Below the pieces are notes generated by a model. The model made no database searches and was not told the origin of the DNA. It saw nothing but the letters and a program-made list of their open reading frames with translations. From Lysinibacillus sp. BPa_S21 (GTDB lineage Bacteria > Bacillota > Bacilli > Bacillales_A > Planococcaceae), in the NCBI RefSeq assembly GCF_023337795.1, contig NZ_JALIRS010000001.1:248001-312000 (forward strand): a DNA stretch of 64,000 nt, in the 5' to 3' direction. Below, one piece after another: positions 8,559 through 16,755 of the stretch. The position numbers and the translations under genes are program-made. Position 1 is the stretch's first letter, and the number at the start of each line of letters is the position of its first letter.

Positions 8559-9773
8559 CTAGGATACTTTTAGGATGAACTTTATTTCTTTCGCGGCATT
8601 TATCGCTTTATTTTTAGCTTCAGCTAATGTCGCACCTTCCGCAATTACATATGCATAACGATGTCCCATCGATAAAGGAGGGGTCAGCAATGTCCCTCTT
8701 TTCGGCTTCACATATACATCCACAACTCCTGGTGAATTAGCTGCTTTATTTCTTCCAATAACTTTTTCTAAAATCCCTTTAGTTTCAACAATGACGTATT
8801 TTGTATAGACAAACTTTCTATGCTTTGGATTAATATCGGGGCGCTCACCTAAAAATAATTTAAGTGTTTCTTCCACTAGATTAAATCCAAAGGCGGCGTG
8901 AAGCATAGTATTCATTGCTCCCCCTGAGATTCGTGGATTAATCTCAATAAGCTTCCAGCCATTCTTTGTTAAACGAAGTTCTAAATGCAGCGCACCATTT
9001 TCGATATTAAACGCTTTAACAATAGATTTGAGAACTTCCTCAAGACCAGCTTGAATTTCTTTTGGAGCTTTAACGAGAACACCATATCCAGTAATGATAA
9101 AACGTTTACCTTGAGTAATTTCTTGTTCAATAATACCGATGATATTAGCTTGCCGTTTATAGATAAGTGCTTCTACTAAATATTGTGGACCTTCGATATA
9201 TTCTTCAATCATTATTGTTTCTCGAGGATTTTTGCTTCTCAGATAGCTCAGGTGTTTCTTTAATTGGTCTGAGTTGTTTGCTAACAATACATCTTTGGAG
9301 CCTGTTGATTTTGGAGATTTAACAATAAGTGGAAACTCCGGATTATTAGAGAAGGACTCATTTGGTTTAAGAAGAAAAAACTTAGGAGAATAAGGCTGAT
9401 TCTTTAAAAAGTTTCTAGTTTTTTCTTTATCCTCCATCATTTCAATAGCTGTTGAAGATGTATAGTTGTCACAAAATTCATCACATAAAATGGAGGCTAT
9501 ATGGACAAAAGGATCGACAAAACTAACAATAGATTTTATTTCTAACCCAGTTTTAGTTAAATTATAAATTTCATCTTTCATGTCTTCTATATTCGAAGTA
9601 TCAATAAGAATCATTTTATGAATATCTGGGTAGGCTTTTCTCTGTTGTAACTGCTTTTTATTGTTTGTAAAAAGGACAGTATAATAACCTAATTTTTCTG
9701 CTGCTTTTGTTGCATCACGACTTGACCCGGATTTGTTTGTGCCAATAAATATTATTGTTTTCAGGTATATCAC
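8559..9773 (-). CDS. Stand-alone ATP-grasp ligase (carboxylate-amine ligase family)
   Basis: A roughly 400-residue ATP-grasp protein of the biotin-carboxylase/L-amino-acid-ligase style. It has a Rossmann-like N domain (TIIFIGTNKSGSS), the nucleotide loop LIVKSPKSTGSKDV, IEEYIEGPQYLVEAL, and the metal-binding end of the active site ALHLELRLTKNG..LIEINPRISGGAM. Such enzymes activate a carboxylate as acyl phosphate and join it to an amine. It is divergent from two Mur ligases and convergent with the ATP-grasp/Mur fusion, which suggests a shared pathway. The start is uncertain: GTG 9773 abuts AAGGAG with no spacing, whereas an in-frame CTG at 9764 has 8-base spacing and gives a natural-looking MKTIIFIG start. 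Confidence 0.82.
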   Translation of the reverse strand: MIYLKTIIFIGTNKSGSSRDATKAAEKLGYYTVLFTNNKKQLQQRKAYPDIHKMILIDTSNIEDMKDEIYNLTKTGLEIKSIVSFVDPFVHIASILCDEFCDNYTSSTAIEMMEDKEKTRNFLKNQPYSPKFFLLKPNESFSNNPEFPLIVKSPKSTGSKDVLLANNSDQLKKHLSYLRSKNPRETIMIEEYIEGPQYLVEALIYKRQANIIGIIEQEITQGKRFIITGYGVLVKAPKEIQAGLEEVLKSIVKAFNIENGALHLELRLTKNGWKLIEINPRISGGAMNTMLHAAFGFNLVEETLKLFLGERPDINPKHRKFVYTKYVIVETKGILEKVIGRNKAANSPGVVDVYVKPKRGTLLTPPLSMGHRYAYVIAEGATLAEAKNKAINAAKEIKFILKVS

Positions 9774-9913
9774 TCCTTCTATTGTTCCTTAGATACTTAA
9801 TCAACTATATATATATGCGAAGAAATAGATTTCCTCTAGTTAAGTATCTCGTATACATCCAAGCAACTTTTAAGAAGTTACATATACTAGAGTGGAAAGG
9901 AGGGAAAAATAAT

Positions 9914-11308
9914 ATGAAGCCTCTTACGGTGCAGAATTTAACAGTCATTACTGCAGGTCATTTAGTGCAAGGGTCGGGGGAAGTGTTAATTCAACACGGC
10001 GCTTATCGACTAAAGCAAGTGAAAAAACCAAATACCGCCCTTTTTACAAATAAGCGTATTGTGAACTGGAAAGATTATGAGTCACTTTATCCTATAGTGC
10101 TTGTAACCGATAGACTATACAGTCAAAATGAATTACCTGAGCAAATAATCATCATTAAAGTAAAAGATTCAGATGAGGCATATTGGAAGTTTGTAAATTT
10201 TTATCGCAATCAATTTAATATCCCTGTTGTAGCCATTACTGGTACTTCTGGTAAATCGACGACGAAGGAAATGATCAAACATATACTTTCTGCAGAAAAA
10301 AATGTAGCATCGACGCCACTTAGTAGTAATTCTAGAACTGCTTCTTTACAATATTTACTGAATATTGATGATCATACCGACGCAGCCGTTTTTGAAACTG
10401 CTGTTGGTTCACCGGGGGATATCAAACTTGCTGGGGAATATTTCAAGCCGACTATTGGGATTATTACAAATATAGGAGCGCATCATTTAAATTATTGTAA
10501 AACTTTAGAGGGATATATCCGAGCAAAGGGTGAAATGCTGGATATTATTAGTCCCACAGGTTCCTTAATCCTTAATGCTGATGATATCAACACAAGTAAA
10601 ATAGATTTATCGAAGTTTCAAGGACGCATTATTAAAGTAGGTAAGCATGAATCCTGTGATTTTCAAGCAAGTAATATTCACTACCACAAAAATGGGATGC
10701 TGTTCAATGTTCATCACAAGAAGAAACTCTATGAAATCTATGTACCAGGTTTTGGTGAGCATCAAGTATATAATGCACTTACTGCGATTGCAGCTATTTG
10801 TGAAATGGGTTTGCCGATTTCTTTAGCTGCTGAAAAACTGCCATCATTCCGAAAATTGAATAAGCAGCTTCAGGTTTTTAAGGGCATTAATAATTCCATA
10901 TTACTAGATGATACATGGAATATTACGACTACTTCTTTAGAGGCAGGATTAAAGGTTTTGAAAGCGCTCGGAGAAGGCAAGAAAACGATTGCCATTATTG
11001 GAACGATAACAGATTTAGGGTCTTGGGGATATATCATTCACGAACAAGCGGGAGAATTAATTAGTGAAATTGGGGTCGATGTGCTTATTACGATAGGGGA
11101 ACATGCAAGCATTATGGCGCTTCATGCCATTGAGGCGGGAATGAGTTCACCAGTGTATATTTTTAAAAATAGTACGCGCGTCTATAAATTGTTAGAAGAC
11201 ATCGTAGATGAAAATACGGTTCTTTTCATTAAAGGAGATATGTATAGTAAAGAAGTTTCTAAGTTGGCAGATGATTTAAAAATAAAAAAATCATCTTCTT
11301 CTGAATAG
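9914..11308 (+). CDS. MurF-like Mur ligase paralogue A
   Basis: A 464-residue Mur-ligase-family enzyme. Residues 1-95 are a divergent N-terminal domain; the ATP-binding P-loop GTSGKST is at 110-116. Then come TPLSSNSRTA (substrate side), IGIITNIGAHHL, the lysine segment GYIRAKGEM, GFGEHQVYNALTAIAA and LLDDTWNITTTS, matching the MurF pattern DDTYN-x-NP. The family joins an amino acid or peptide to a carboxylate using ATP. The start at 9914 follows AAAGGAGGG and aligns with the paralogue downstream; the longer reading frame from 9755 overlaps the divergent gene and is unlikely. This is not housekeeping MurF by context, as no mur or ddl genes adjoin. Confidence 0.85.
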   Translation: MKPLTVQNLTVITAGHLVQGSGEVLIQHGAYRLKQVKKPNTALFTNKRIVNWKDYESLYPIVLVTDRLYSQNELPEQIIIIKVKDSDEAYWKFVNFYRNQFNIPVVAITGTSGKSTTKEMIKHILSAEKNVASTPLSSNSRTASLQYLLNIDDHTDAAVFETAVGSPGDIKLAGEYFKPTIGIITNIGAHHLNYCKTLEGYIRAKGEMLDIISPTGSLILNADDINTSKIDLSKFQGRIIKVGKHESCDFQASNIHYHKNGMLFNVHHKKKLYEIYVPGFGEHQVYNALTAIAAICEMGLPISLAAEKLPSFRKLNKQLQVFKGINNSILLDDTWNITTTSLEAGLKVLKALGEGKKTIAIIGTITDLGSWGYIIHEQAGELISEIGVDVLITIGEHASIMALHAIEAGMSSPVYIFKNSTRVYKLLEDIVDENTVLFIKGDMYSKEVSKLADDLKIKKSSSSE

Positions 11309-11440
11309 ATTTCACCTAAATAAATGTTTTTTTTCTTCATTTACTAGAATGAGCATATCTATAGTCAACTGCTAGAAATGCAAAAACTATGATACTCATT
11401 TATTCAGAAATATACTTTATAGAAAGGGGGCGTAGTCAAC

Positions 11441-12826
11441 TTGCAACATATAAGTGTGAGCGATATAAGAAAATTATTACAAGGAGAATTATTAAGTGGT
11501 TCTGAACACTGGTCTGTTAAACATGCAATTTATTATAACCGACATGAACTGACTCAACATCATACACTTATGTTTGTTAGTAAAAGTGATCAAATTAACT
11601 GGCAAGAAATAGATCGAAAGGGACCATCTCTAGTCATTTCTGATAAATCATCAGAGGAATTGAAAAATGCGCTGAAGAATACGACCGTTATACGCGTCAA
11701 GAGTATTTTACATGCCTATTGGAAATTCATGGGGCATTACAGAAATTTATTTCAAATACCAGTCGTTGCTTTGACCGGAACATGTGGTAAAACGACAACG
11801 AAAGAAATGATTAAACACATAGCTAGTAAGGAATGGAATGTTCAAGCATCTGTTAGCAGTAAAAATGAGCCACGGCAATCCTTACCGTACTTGACTGGAA
11901 TCGATCAGAATACAAAAGCAGCTATCTTTGAATTAGGGTTGGGTAATATCGGGAATATTAAACACCAATGTATGATCTATCAGCCTACGATTGGTATTAT
12001 TACGAATATTGGTGTCCATCATTTAGATGGATGCAATAATCTTGATGGTTATATCAAGGCAAAGGCTGAAATTGTAGAAGGAATAAGAAAAGATGGCACG
12101 TTAATCATTAATGGTGATGATGAAAACATAAAAAAAATCCCCCTAAACAAATTTAAAGGAAAGATTATTACCTTTGGCGTCAACGAAAAGGCAGATTATC
12201 AAGCTACGAATATACAATTCACAAAAGGCGGCATGAAATTTGTACTAAAAGTGTCAAATAACAAATACAATTTATTTGTTCCAGGATACGGAGAACACCA
12301 AGTATATAATGCATTAGCGGCTATAGCTGCAGTGAAGGAAATGGGACTTTCCATTGCTGTTGCAATTTCGCAATTAAAAACGTTCAAAACGATGGCAAGA
12401 CACTTAGAATTTTCTACGGGCATCGGTGAATGTACTATAGTAGATGATACTTGGACAAATAACCCGACTTCTGTTGAAGCGGCACTAAAGGTTTTAGATA
12501 CGATAGGAAAAGGGAAGAAAGTAATTCTTATTTTAGGTGATATTAAGAGATTAGGAAATTTCGAAGAAAAATACCATCGAGAGATAGGCACATTGGTCGC
12601 GAAGAGAAATATTGATACGCTTATTACTATTGGCAATAGAGCAGAAAATATTGCGAACCAAGCTTTGAAGGAAGGCACTAAGGCAGATGTTCATATGTTT
12701 AAAGATGTTATAGGCGTTTTAGATGTACTAAAGCATAAGCTCGATAGTGAAACCATTGTTCTTATTAAAGGTCCAATGTCTAGCAAATCTATGATAGAAT
12801 TTGCCAATCAGTTAAAAAATAAATAA
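11441..12826 (+). CDS. MurF-like Mur ligase paralogue B
   Basis: A 461-residue paralogue of the preceding gene along its whole length. P-loop GTCGKTT lies at 113-119, followed by IGIITNIGVHHLDG, GYIKAKAEI, GYGEHQVYNALAAIAA and VDDTWTNNPTS. The three Mur-ligase domains in this cluster are clearly related to one another but strongly diverged, so they may act on successive substrates. The start is TTG with AAAGGGGG about ten bases upstream. A 130-base gap and probably a separate promoter divide it from paralogue A. Substrate unknown. Confidence 0.85.
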   Translation: MQHISVSDIRKLLQGELLSGSEHWSVKHAIYYNRHELTQHHTLMFVSKSDQINWQEIDRKGPSLVISDKSSEELKNALKNTTVIRVKSILHAYWKFMGHYRNLFQIPVVALTGTCGKTTTKEMIKHIASKEWNVQASVSSKNEPRQSLPYLTGIDQNTKAAIFELGLGNIGNIKHQCMIYQPTIGIITNIGVHHLDGCNNLDGYIKAKAEIVEGIRKDGTLIINGDDENIKKIPLNKFKGKIITFGVNEKADYQATNIQFTKGGMKFVLKVSNNKYNLFVPGYGEHQVYNALAAIAAVKEMGLSIAVAISQLKTFKTMARHLEFSTGIGECTIVDDTWTNNPTSVEAALKVLDTIGKGKKVILILGDIKRLGNFEEKYHREIGTLVAKRNIDTLITIGNRAENIANQALKEGTKADVHMFKDVIGVLDVLKHKLDSETIVLIKGPMSSKSMIEFANQLKNK

Positions 12827-12831
12827 TAGAA

Positions 12832-12864
12832 AAAGAAGCTTCCTTAAGGAAAGCTTCTTTTTTT
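12832..12864. terminator. Bidirectional terminator after Mur ligase B
   Basis: AAAGAAGCTTCCTT pairs with AAGGAAAGCTTCTTT and is flanked by A-rich and T-rich tracts, so it serves both this gene and the convergent NlpC/P60 gene. Confidence 0.85.
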
Positions 12865-12915
12865 AAAACATTAATTCTGTTGAGCATCTCAAAATGAAGC
12901 TTCTAGTAAACTTTC

Positions 12916-13848
12916 TTAAAAAACACGTTTAGCTGTAATATAATGCTCTTTATAATAGTCAAGTAGTAGTACTCTTGTCATAACACCATTTGAATTTGGA
13001 ATGATAAGACGTTGATCTCCTGCATAGATAGCTACTTGTGAAGGCGTTTTAGAGCCTTTAACACTATTAAAGAATACTAAATCACCCTTTTTTAAATTGG
13101 TACGAGAAACCGTTGTTCCAACATTCATTTGTTCCTTTAAATTGGTTGTACCAAGTTTAATGCCATTCTTACGATAGATAAAGTCTACAAAACCTGACGC
13201 AGTAAAGCGAAGACTTGCTTCATTGTTTGTAGAACCAATCGTTACTTTATTTTTATAATTAAAGGCGTTTTCAACAATTTTATCGCCTTTTGTTGCAGGA
13301 TTTGCAGAAAGTAAAGTAGGTAATACTCTACGGGCACCTACATAATTATTGGTATAATAGGGCTTGCTATTTAAATCAGAAATAATAATATTTTGCTTAG
13401 AATCAGCCATGTGTATCATTTGATTGTTTCCAATATACATTCCTACATGGTCAGGATCTGTTCCTGTTTTTTTACTCTTAAAGAAAAGTAAATCGCCTTT
13501 TTGTAATTGATTTCTTGCCACATATGTCCCTTGTTGTATCATATAATTTTCATTATATGTCGCAAGGTCAACACCATTTTTCTCGAAAATATACATAATA
13601 AATGAGGCACAAGAAAATTTATATGGATATGTAGCCTTGTATGTTGTATTACTGTATGTCGCCTTACCAATTAAGCTTTTTCCAGTTTGAATTAATTGAT
13701 CTGCTTTCGTAGAAACAGCTTGTGCGTTATTTTGAGCATTAGTTGTTGCAGCCTCTACTTCTATTGGCTGAATTGTTGGTTGTACCATTCCCACTGTACT
13801 AAAACCTATCGTCAATGCTAATGTTGTGGTTAAAAATCGTTTATTCAT
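12916..13848 (-). CDS. Secreted protein with two NlpC/P60 domains, the second degenerate
   Basis: A 310-residue exported protein: signal peptide to about residue 34 (VEAA), then two NlpC/P60 cysteine-peptidase-like domains. The first keeps the catalytic set, with Cys80 in KFSCASF, His134 in DHVGMYIG and His146. In the second, the equivalent positions are RFTASGF (alanine 217 for cysteine) and SQVAIYAG (glutamine 271 for histidine), so it cannot be catalytic and may bind cell wall. NlpC/P60 enzymes cut gamma-D-Glu or related bonds in peptidoglycan stem peptides. A strong AGGAGG precedes the ATG. It is convergent with the Mur-ligase cluster; a functional link to it is possible but only inferred. 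Confidence 0.88.
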   Translation of the reverse strand: MNKRFLTTTLALTIGFSTVGMVQPTIQPIEVEAATTNAQNNAQAVSTKADQLIQTGKSLIGKATYSNTTYKATYPYKFSCASFIMYIFEKNGVDLATYNENYMIQQGTYVARNQLQKGDLLFFKSKKTGTDPDHVGMYIGNNQMIHMADSKQNIIISDLNSKPYYTNNYVGARRVLPTLLSANPATKGDKIVENAFNYKNKVTIGSTNNEASLRFTASGFVDFIYRKNGIKLGTTNLKEQMNVGTTVSRTNLKKGDLVFFNSVKGSKTPSQVAIYAGDQRLIIPNSNGVMTRVLLLDYYKEHYITAKRVF

Positions 13849-14190
13849 GTTGTAAAGTTCCTCCTGAAGCTAATTGTTAAGATTAATCCTGTTTTGGCTT
13901 TCCATTGGAATTAATCGTAGCATGAAAAAGTAGGGCTTCTTTGAGGTAATTGTTACCACGGTGAATGCTGATTCGCTGTAAACAACTGATATAAAGGGCT
14001 TCATCGCTTTAATTTACAGTTTTATTACAAATGTTTCAGTTGGGTGAAGTGTTTGTGGAAATAAAGGTCAAGCACCTCTAATAAAGTTGGGCGATAAAAC
14101 GTCTGTCTTATGCGCCAATCACTATATTTTTTAACAACATACCAGTTGAATAGACAGTAACTTCTATTCAACTGTTCGTTAAATGATCTT
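13849..14190. other. Intergenic leader of the NlpC/P60 gene
   Basis: This 340-base gap contains one inverted repeat, GATTAATCC (13881-13889) with GGAATTAATC (13907-13916), in the untranslated leader close to the NlpC/P60 start codon. I looked for a c-di-AMP (ydaO) riboswitch, common before such genes, and could not match its conserved segments. The rest holds no gene I can see. Confidence 0.4.
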
Positions 14191-14553
14191 TTAAATTTCC
14201 TGAATCATCTCCACTCTATTGCCGAATGGATCTCTAAATTCAAAGCGCTCAAAATGAGGAATAGGAACGGAATCGAAAATTTCTATATGATGTTCGGCTA
14301 ATATCTTTTTCCACCGTTCTATATTTTCAACTTGATAGGCAATATGACCTTTTGTCGTTAATCTATCAAAACCATCTTCTGTTCCGACATGTACTTCTTT
14401 ATTGCCGACCTGTAACCAAAATCCACCTCGTCCTTTAAGCGAATCAGGCTTTTCTAGTTCTTTTAGTCCTAATACTTGACAGTAAAAATGTCTTCCTTTT
14501 TCCTCTTCACCTTTTGGAATCGTTATTTGAACGTGATGTAAACCTATAACCAT
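14191..14553 (-). CDS. VOC (glyoxalase/bleomycin resistance) family protein
   Basis: A 120-residue single-module vicinal-oxygen-chelate protein: LHHVQITIP at the N terminus, FYCQVLGLKELEKPDSLKGR, HIAYQVEN in the middle and FEFRDPFGNRVEMIQ at the C terminus. Likely metal ligands are the N-terminal His, the HIAYQV His and the C-terminal Glu. Members include isomerases, dioxygenases and resistance proteins; the substrate cannot be told from sequence. AGGAGGAG precedes the ATG. It stands between unrelated genes. Confidence 0.85.
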   Translation of the reverse strand: MVIGLHHVQITIPKGEEEKGRHFYCQVLGLKELEKPDSLKGRGGFWLQVGNKEVHVGTEDGFDRLTTKGHIAYQVENIERWKKILAEHHIEIFDSVPIPHFERFEFRDPFGNRVEMIQEI

Positions 14554-14612
14554 TTTCTCTCCTCCTTAATGTATCTTCAATATATACTTCTAGGATAATC
14601 ATTCCAAACCCT

Positions 14613-15011
14613 TTAATTTGAGGAATAAATAGAATTGTTCTTCAAAAATGAAGTCTTTAAAAAACCGGTAAGAAGTATTAGAGAATAGGCCCATAGAAGC
14701 CATGAGGCGAAATAACGATCTACATCCGCTGATAAATTCGGAAAAGCTTTGTCGAAAATTAATAATACGACTGCATCGATGAGCATGCCGGGTAACGCGA
14801 TACAGATAGAAGCTAGAAATCGCTCTGTACCCTTTATCTTTTTCAAGGAATAAATAGGTATTGTAGCTACCCAAATGAGTGGAATAGTTACAATGTAAGC
14901 ACTTATCATGAGGAAAGGATGTTCAAGGGTGAAAAAATAATGTCCAACTAATCGAAATACAGCACTAGCTGCAAGCCAAATCCCAAAACCCCAGCATAAA
15001 AAGAATGGCAT
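14613..15011 (-). CDS. DUF5367-like small membrane protein
   Basis: A 132-residue integral membrane protein with four predicted helices (FFLCWGFGIWLAASAVFRLVG at the start, then segments near 35-55, 68-90 and 102-118). The pattern resembles DUF5367 proteins of Bacillales, of unknown function. It starts 12 bases after the TetR gene ends, with AGGAGGG as ribosome binding site, so it is co-transcribed with and probably controlled by that regulator. Confidence 0.7.
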   Translation of the reverse strand: MPFFLCWGFGIWLAASAVFRLVGHYFFTLEHPFLMISAYIVTIPLIWVATIPIYSLKKIKGTERFLASICIALPGMLIDAVVLLIFDKAFPNLSADVDRYFASWLLWAYSLILLTGFLKTSFLKNNSIYSSN

Positions 15012-15023
15012 AGTTATCCCTCC

Positions 15024-15599
15024 TTAATTTTTTCCTAGACGGTGTAGTGTCTGAATGATTATTTCTAATTGCTGATAAAATAAATCTACATCGAAATCGT
15101 CCCGCATCATTACTTGTAACGCTAACCCATCCATAAGGGCATTGAAAAAAATACTCCAAGTTTCCATTGACACACCATCGATGGGAGAAGTATGCCATAA
15201 TTTTCCTAAAACATTACATAAATGTTCATTTTCAGCTGCTAAAATTTGGCCAATTTGCTGTCTTATAATCGGGTTAGTAAAGCCAAAGACGATTAAGGTG
15301 AAAAATAATTTATGATAAAAAGCATCATTTTCATATCGACTTTTTGCCGAGAGAAGTGCAGTTTGAATTATTTCTTGATCCGTCAACAAAAGCTCATTCC
15401 AAGAATTTTCACAGATGTCTTGGACAATTTCGAGAATGATTTGCTCTTTTGATTTGAAATGATAATAAATAGTGCCTTGTGTCACACCCGCTTGCTCAGC
15501 AACAGCTTTTAAGGTGAACTTTTCAATCCCTTTTTCGACTAAACTTTGCTTGGCAGCCGTTAATAAATCTGACTTTTCAATACCAGTTGGTTTTGCCAT
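15024..15599 (-). CDS. TetR/AcrR-family regulator
   Basis: A 191-residue regulator. The N-terminal helix-turn-helix ends with VTQGTIYYHFKSKEQI (about residues 38-53), the TetR hallmark; the C-terminal part is a helical ligand-binding and dimer domain. It is the first gene of a two-gene operon with the DUF5367-like membrane protein. A perfect 8-bp inverted repeat 23 bases upstream of the start codon is a likely autoregulatory operator. The inducer is unknown. Confidence 0.87.
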   Translation of the reverse strand: MAKPTGIEKSDLLTAAKQSLVEKGIEKFTLKAVAEQAGVTQGTIYYHFKSKEQIILEIVQDICENSWNELLLTDQEIIQTALLSAKSRYENDAFYHKLFFTLIVFGFTNPIIRQQIGQILAAENEHLCNVLGKLWHTSPIDGVSMETWSIFFNALMDGLALQVMMRDDFDVDLFYQQLEIIIQTLHRLGKN

Positions 15600-15621
15600 T
15601 CAATTTCCCTCCATCCTTATT

Positions 15622-15641
15622 AGTTAGTTGGATAACTAACT
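15622..15641. promoter_or_regulatory. Probable TetR operator
   Basis: AGTTAGTT and AACTAACT form a perfect 8-bp inverted repeat around GGAT, directly upstream of the TetR start codon and within its promoter region. Confidence 0.65.
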
Positions 15642-15756
15642 TAAAAATAACAGAATATTCCTTAATTTACAAGTGTGTTTTTGGCAATGATGGATAATTG
15701 ATTGAAGCTCTCAACTATACTAGATACTATGGTATAATAATAAAAACGGAATAATA

Positions 15757-15927
15757 AGATAGAGGTACAAATCGGAATTTCGATTTGTTTAAAAGGGAAG
15801 ATCGGTGCAAATCCGGCGCTGTCCCGCAACTGTAAATGGGAGCACGTTTCAAAAGACCACTGTTACCACATTGTAATGGGAAGGTGAAAGGTGTGATGAA
15901 CATAAGCCAGGAGACCTGCCTTTATCT
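15757..15927 (+). promoter_or_regulatory. Cobalamin (adenosylcobalamin-type) riboswitch
   Basis: Clear conserved core: AAAGGGAAG, then TCGGTGCAAATCCGG, GCTGTCCCGCAACTGTAA and the B12 box GCCAGGAGACCTGCC. The closing P1 stem pairs AGATAGAGG (15757-15765) with CCTTTATCT (15919-15927). A TATAAT at 15733-15738 can serve as -10. Downstream there is only a 40-codon ORF, then a strong terminator, and no recognisable cobalamin transport or synthesis gene, which is unusual for this riboswitch class. Confidence 0.93.
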
Positions 15928-15968
15928 AGTACAGCCAAAAAAACCTACGAGGATAGGGGGTGTTGAGT

Positions 15969-16091
15969 GTGACTAGAGAAATTCTCCTGCATGCTCATAG
16001 TACGATGTTTGCTAAAAAGGTAGCTTCTATTTCTAATAGAAAGCTTTATTCGCCATGGCAATCACCGTATTATGTCGTGTTTTTGTCATAG
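15969..16091 (+). CDS. Riboswitch-linked 40-residue ORF, unknown
   Basis: A GTG-initiated ORF of 40 residues starting VTREILLHAHSTMF and ending in YYVVFLS. AGGGGG at 15956-15961 gives normal spacing. It begins 42 bases after the cobalamin riboswitch and ends two bases before a terminator hairpin, so it is the only ORF in the riboswitch transcript if that terminator works. It matches neither CbtB nor other B12-linked small proteins that I know. It may be a real small protein, a leader peptide or the remnant of a larger gene. CCTA and TAGG just upstream could pair and occlude the ribosome binding site. Confidence 0.4.
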   Translation: MTREILLHAHSTMFAKKVASISNRKLYSPWQSPYYVVFLS

Positions 16092-16092
16092 T

Positions 16093-16127
16093 AAACATCT
16101 TTCGACAGAAGGAAAGATGTTTTTTTA
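16093..16127 (+). terminator. Terminator closing the riboswitch transcript
   Basis: AAACATCTTTC pairs with GAAAGATGTTT and is followed by a run of T. It separates the 40-codon ORF from the next small gene. Confidence 0.85.
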
Positions 16128-16154
16128 TGCTTAAAATTTGAAGGAGTGTTACAC

Positions 16155-16337
16155 ATGAATCTACAAGTAATCGAGTATTATGAAAGTCTGTTAAAAATTG
16201 AAATTATGGAAATGCAGTATACAGGTACTTTTCAAACATTAGGGGAGCTAATTGAACAGTATGTAGGACAGGATGCTAATCATAAAAATGATATTTTAAC
16301 AGCTTATAAGAATGTAATGAAAGAACTTATAGGATAA
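16155..16337 (+). CDS. Small hypothetical protein (60 residues)
   Basis: A 60-residue acidic, probably helical protein (MNLQVIEYYESLLKIEIMEM at the start, KNVMKELIG at the end) without membrane segment or known motif. AAGGAG eight bases before the ATG supports translation. It lies just after the riboswitch terminator and before another terminator, so it could be expressed by read-through when the riboswitch is on, or from its own promoter. Function unknown. Confidence 0.55.
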   Translation: MNLQVIEYYESLLKIEIMEMQYTGTFQTLGELIEQYVGQDANHKNDILTAYKNVMKELIG

Positions 16338-16421
16338 ATCGGGCGTATACGGCAGTTTAATCCCATATAACTTCATTGCTATAGCGTGAATATAAATTTG
16401 TAAATAGGATAGGAAAAAATT

Positions 16422-16465
16422 GAGTAGCCAACTAGAAATGATTGTGTTTGGCTACTCTTTTATTT
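16422..16465 (+). terminator. Terminator after the 60-residue ORF
   Basis: GAGTAGCCAA pairs perfectly with TTGGCTACTC, followed by TTTTATTTT. Confidence 0.8.
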
Positions 16466-16569
16466 TAAATAAACTTATTATTTTAATAGGAATACATATA
16501 TTTGTCATAAAAAAACCTCTAGGACTTCATTCTTATTTCACTTTTTATCTATATAATAATTTTGCGCTT

Positions 16570-16729
16570 ATCTTCATTCAGCAAACACCTACTGAATGAA
16601 GATGATGCCTCCGGCGGATGTCACGGATTTTGGAAGGAATGAATTGTGCAGGCACAATTCAAAATCCGGACGCATTGTTTATCTGTAGCGAAAGCAAAGC
16701 GACAGCTACAATTACGCCAAGGCGAAATT
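16570..16729. repeat. Multi-hairpin structured intergenic element
   Basis: Four separate perfect or near-perfect inverted repeats are packed in 160 bases. They are ATCTTCATTCAG/CTGAATGAAGAT (16570-16603); a nested pair with outer arms CGGATTTTG/CAAAATCCG (16624-16668) and inner arms GAATTGTGC/GCACAATTC; TGTAGC/GCTACA (16684-16710); and AATTACGCC/GGCGAAATT (16710-16729). It is noticeably more GC-rich than its surroundings. It is likely a dispersed repeat (a degenerate relative lies near 1645-1708) or a structured RNA in the leader of the PepSY gene. Confidence 0.65.
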
Positions 16730-16755
16730 GATTATAATAGATTGGAGAATACAAC

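Noticed and set aside
9755..9913. N-terminal extension of Mur ligase A
   Set aside because: It overlaps the divergent ATP-grasp start, has no ribosome binding site, and the paralogue starts at the point equivalent to 9914.
13849..14050. c-di-AMP (ydaO/yuaA) riboswitch before the NlpC/P60 gene
   Set aside because: The gene type often carries one, but its conserved core segments could not be found; only a simple hairpin is present.
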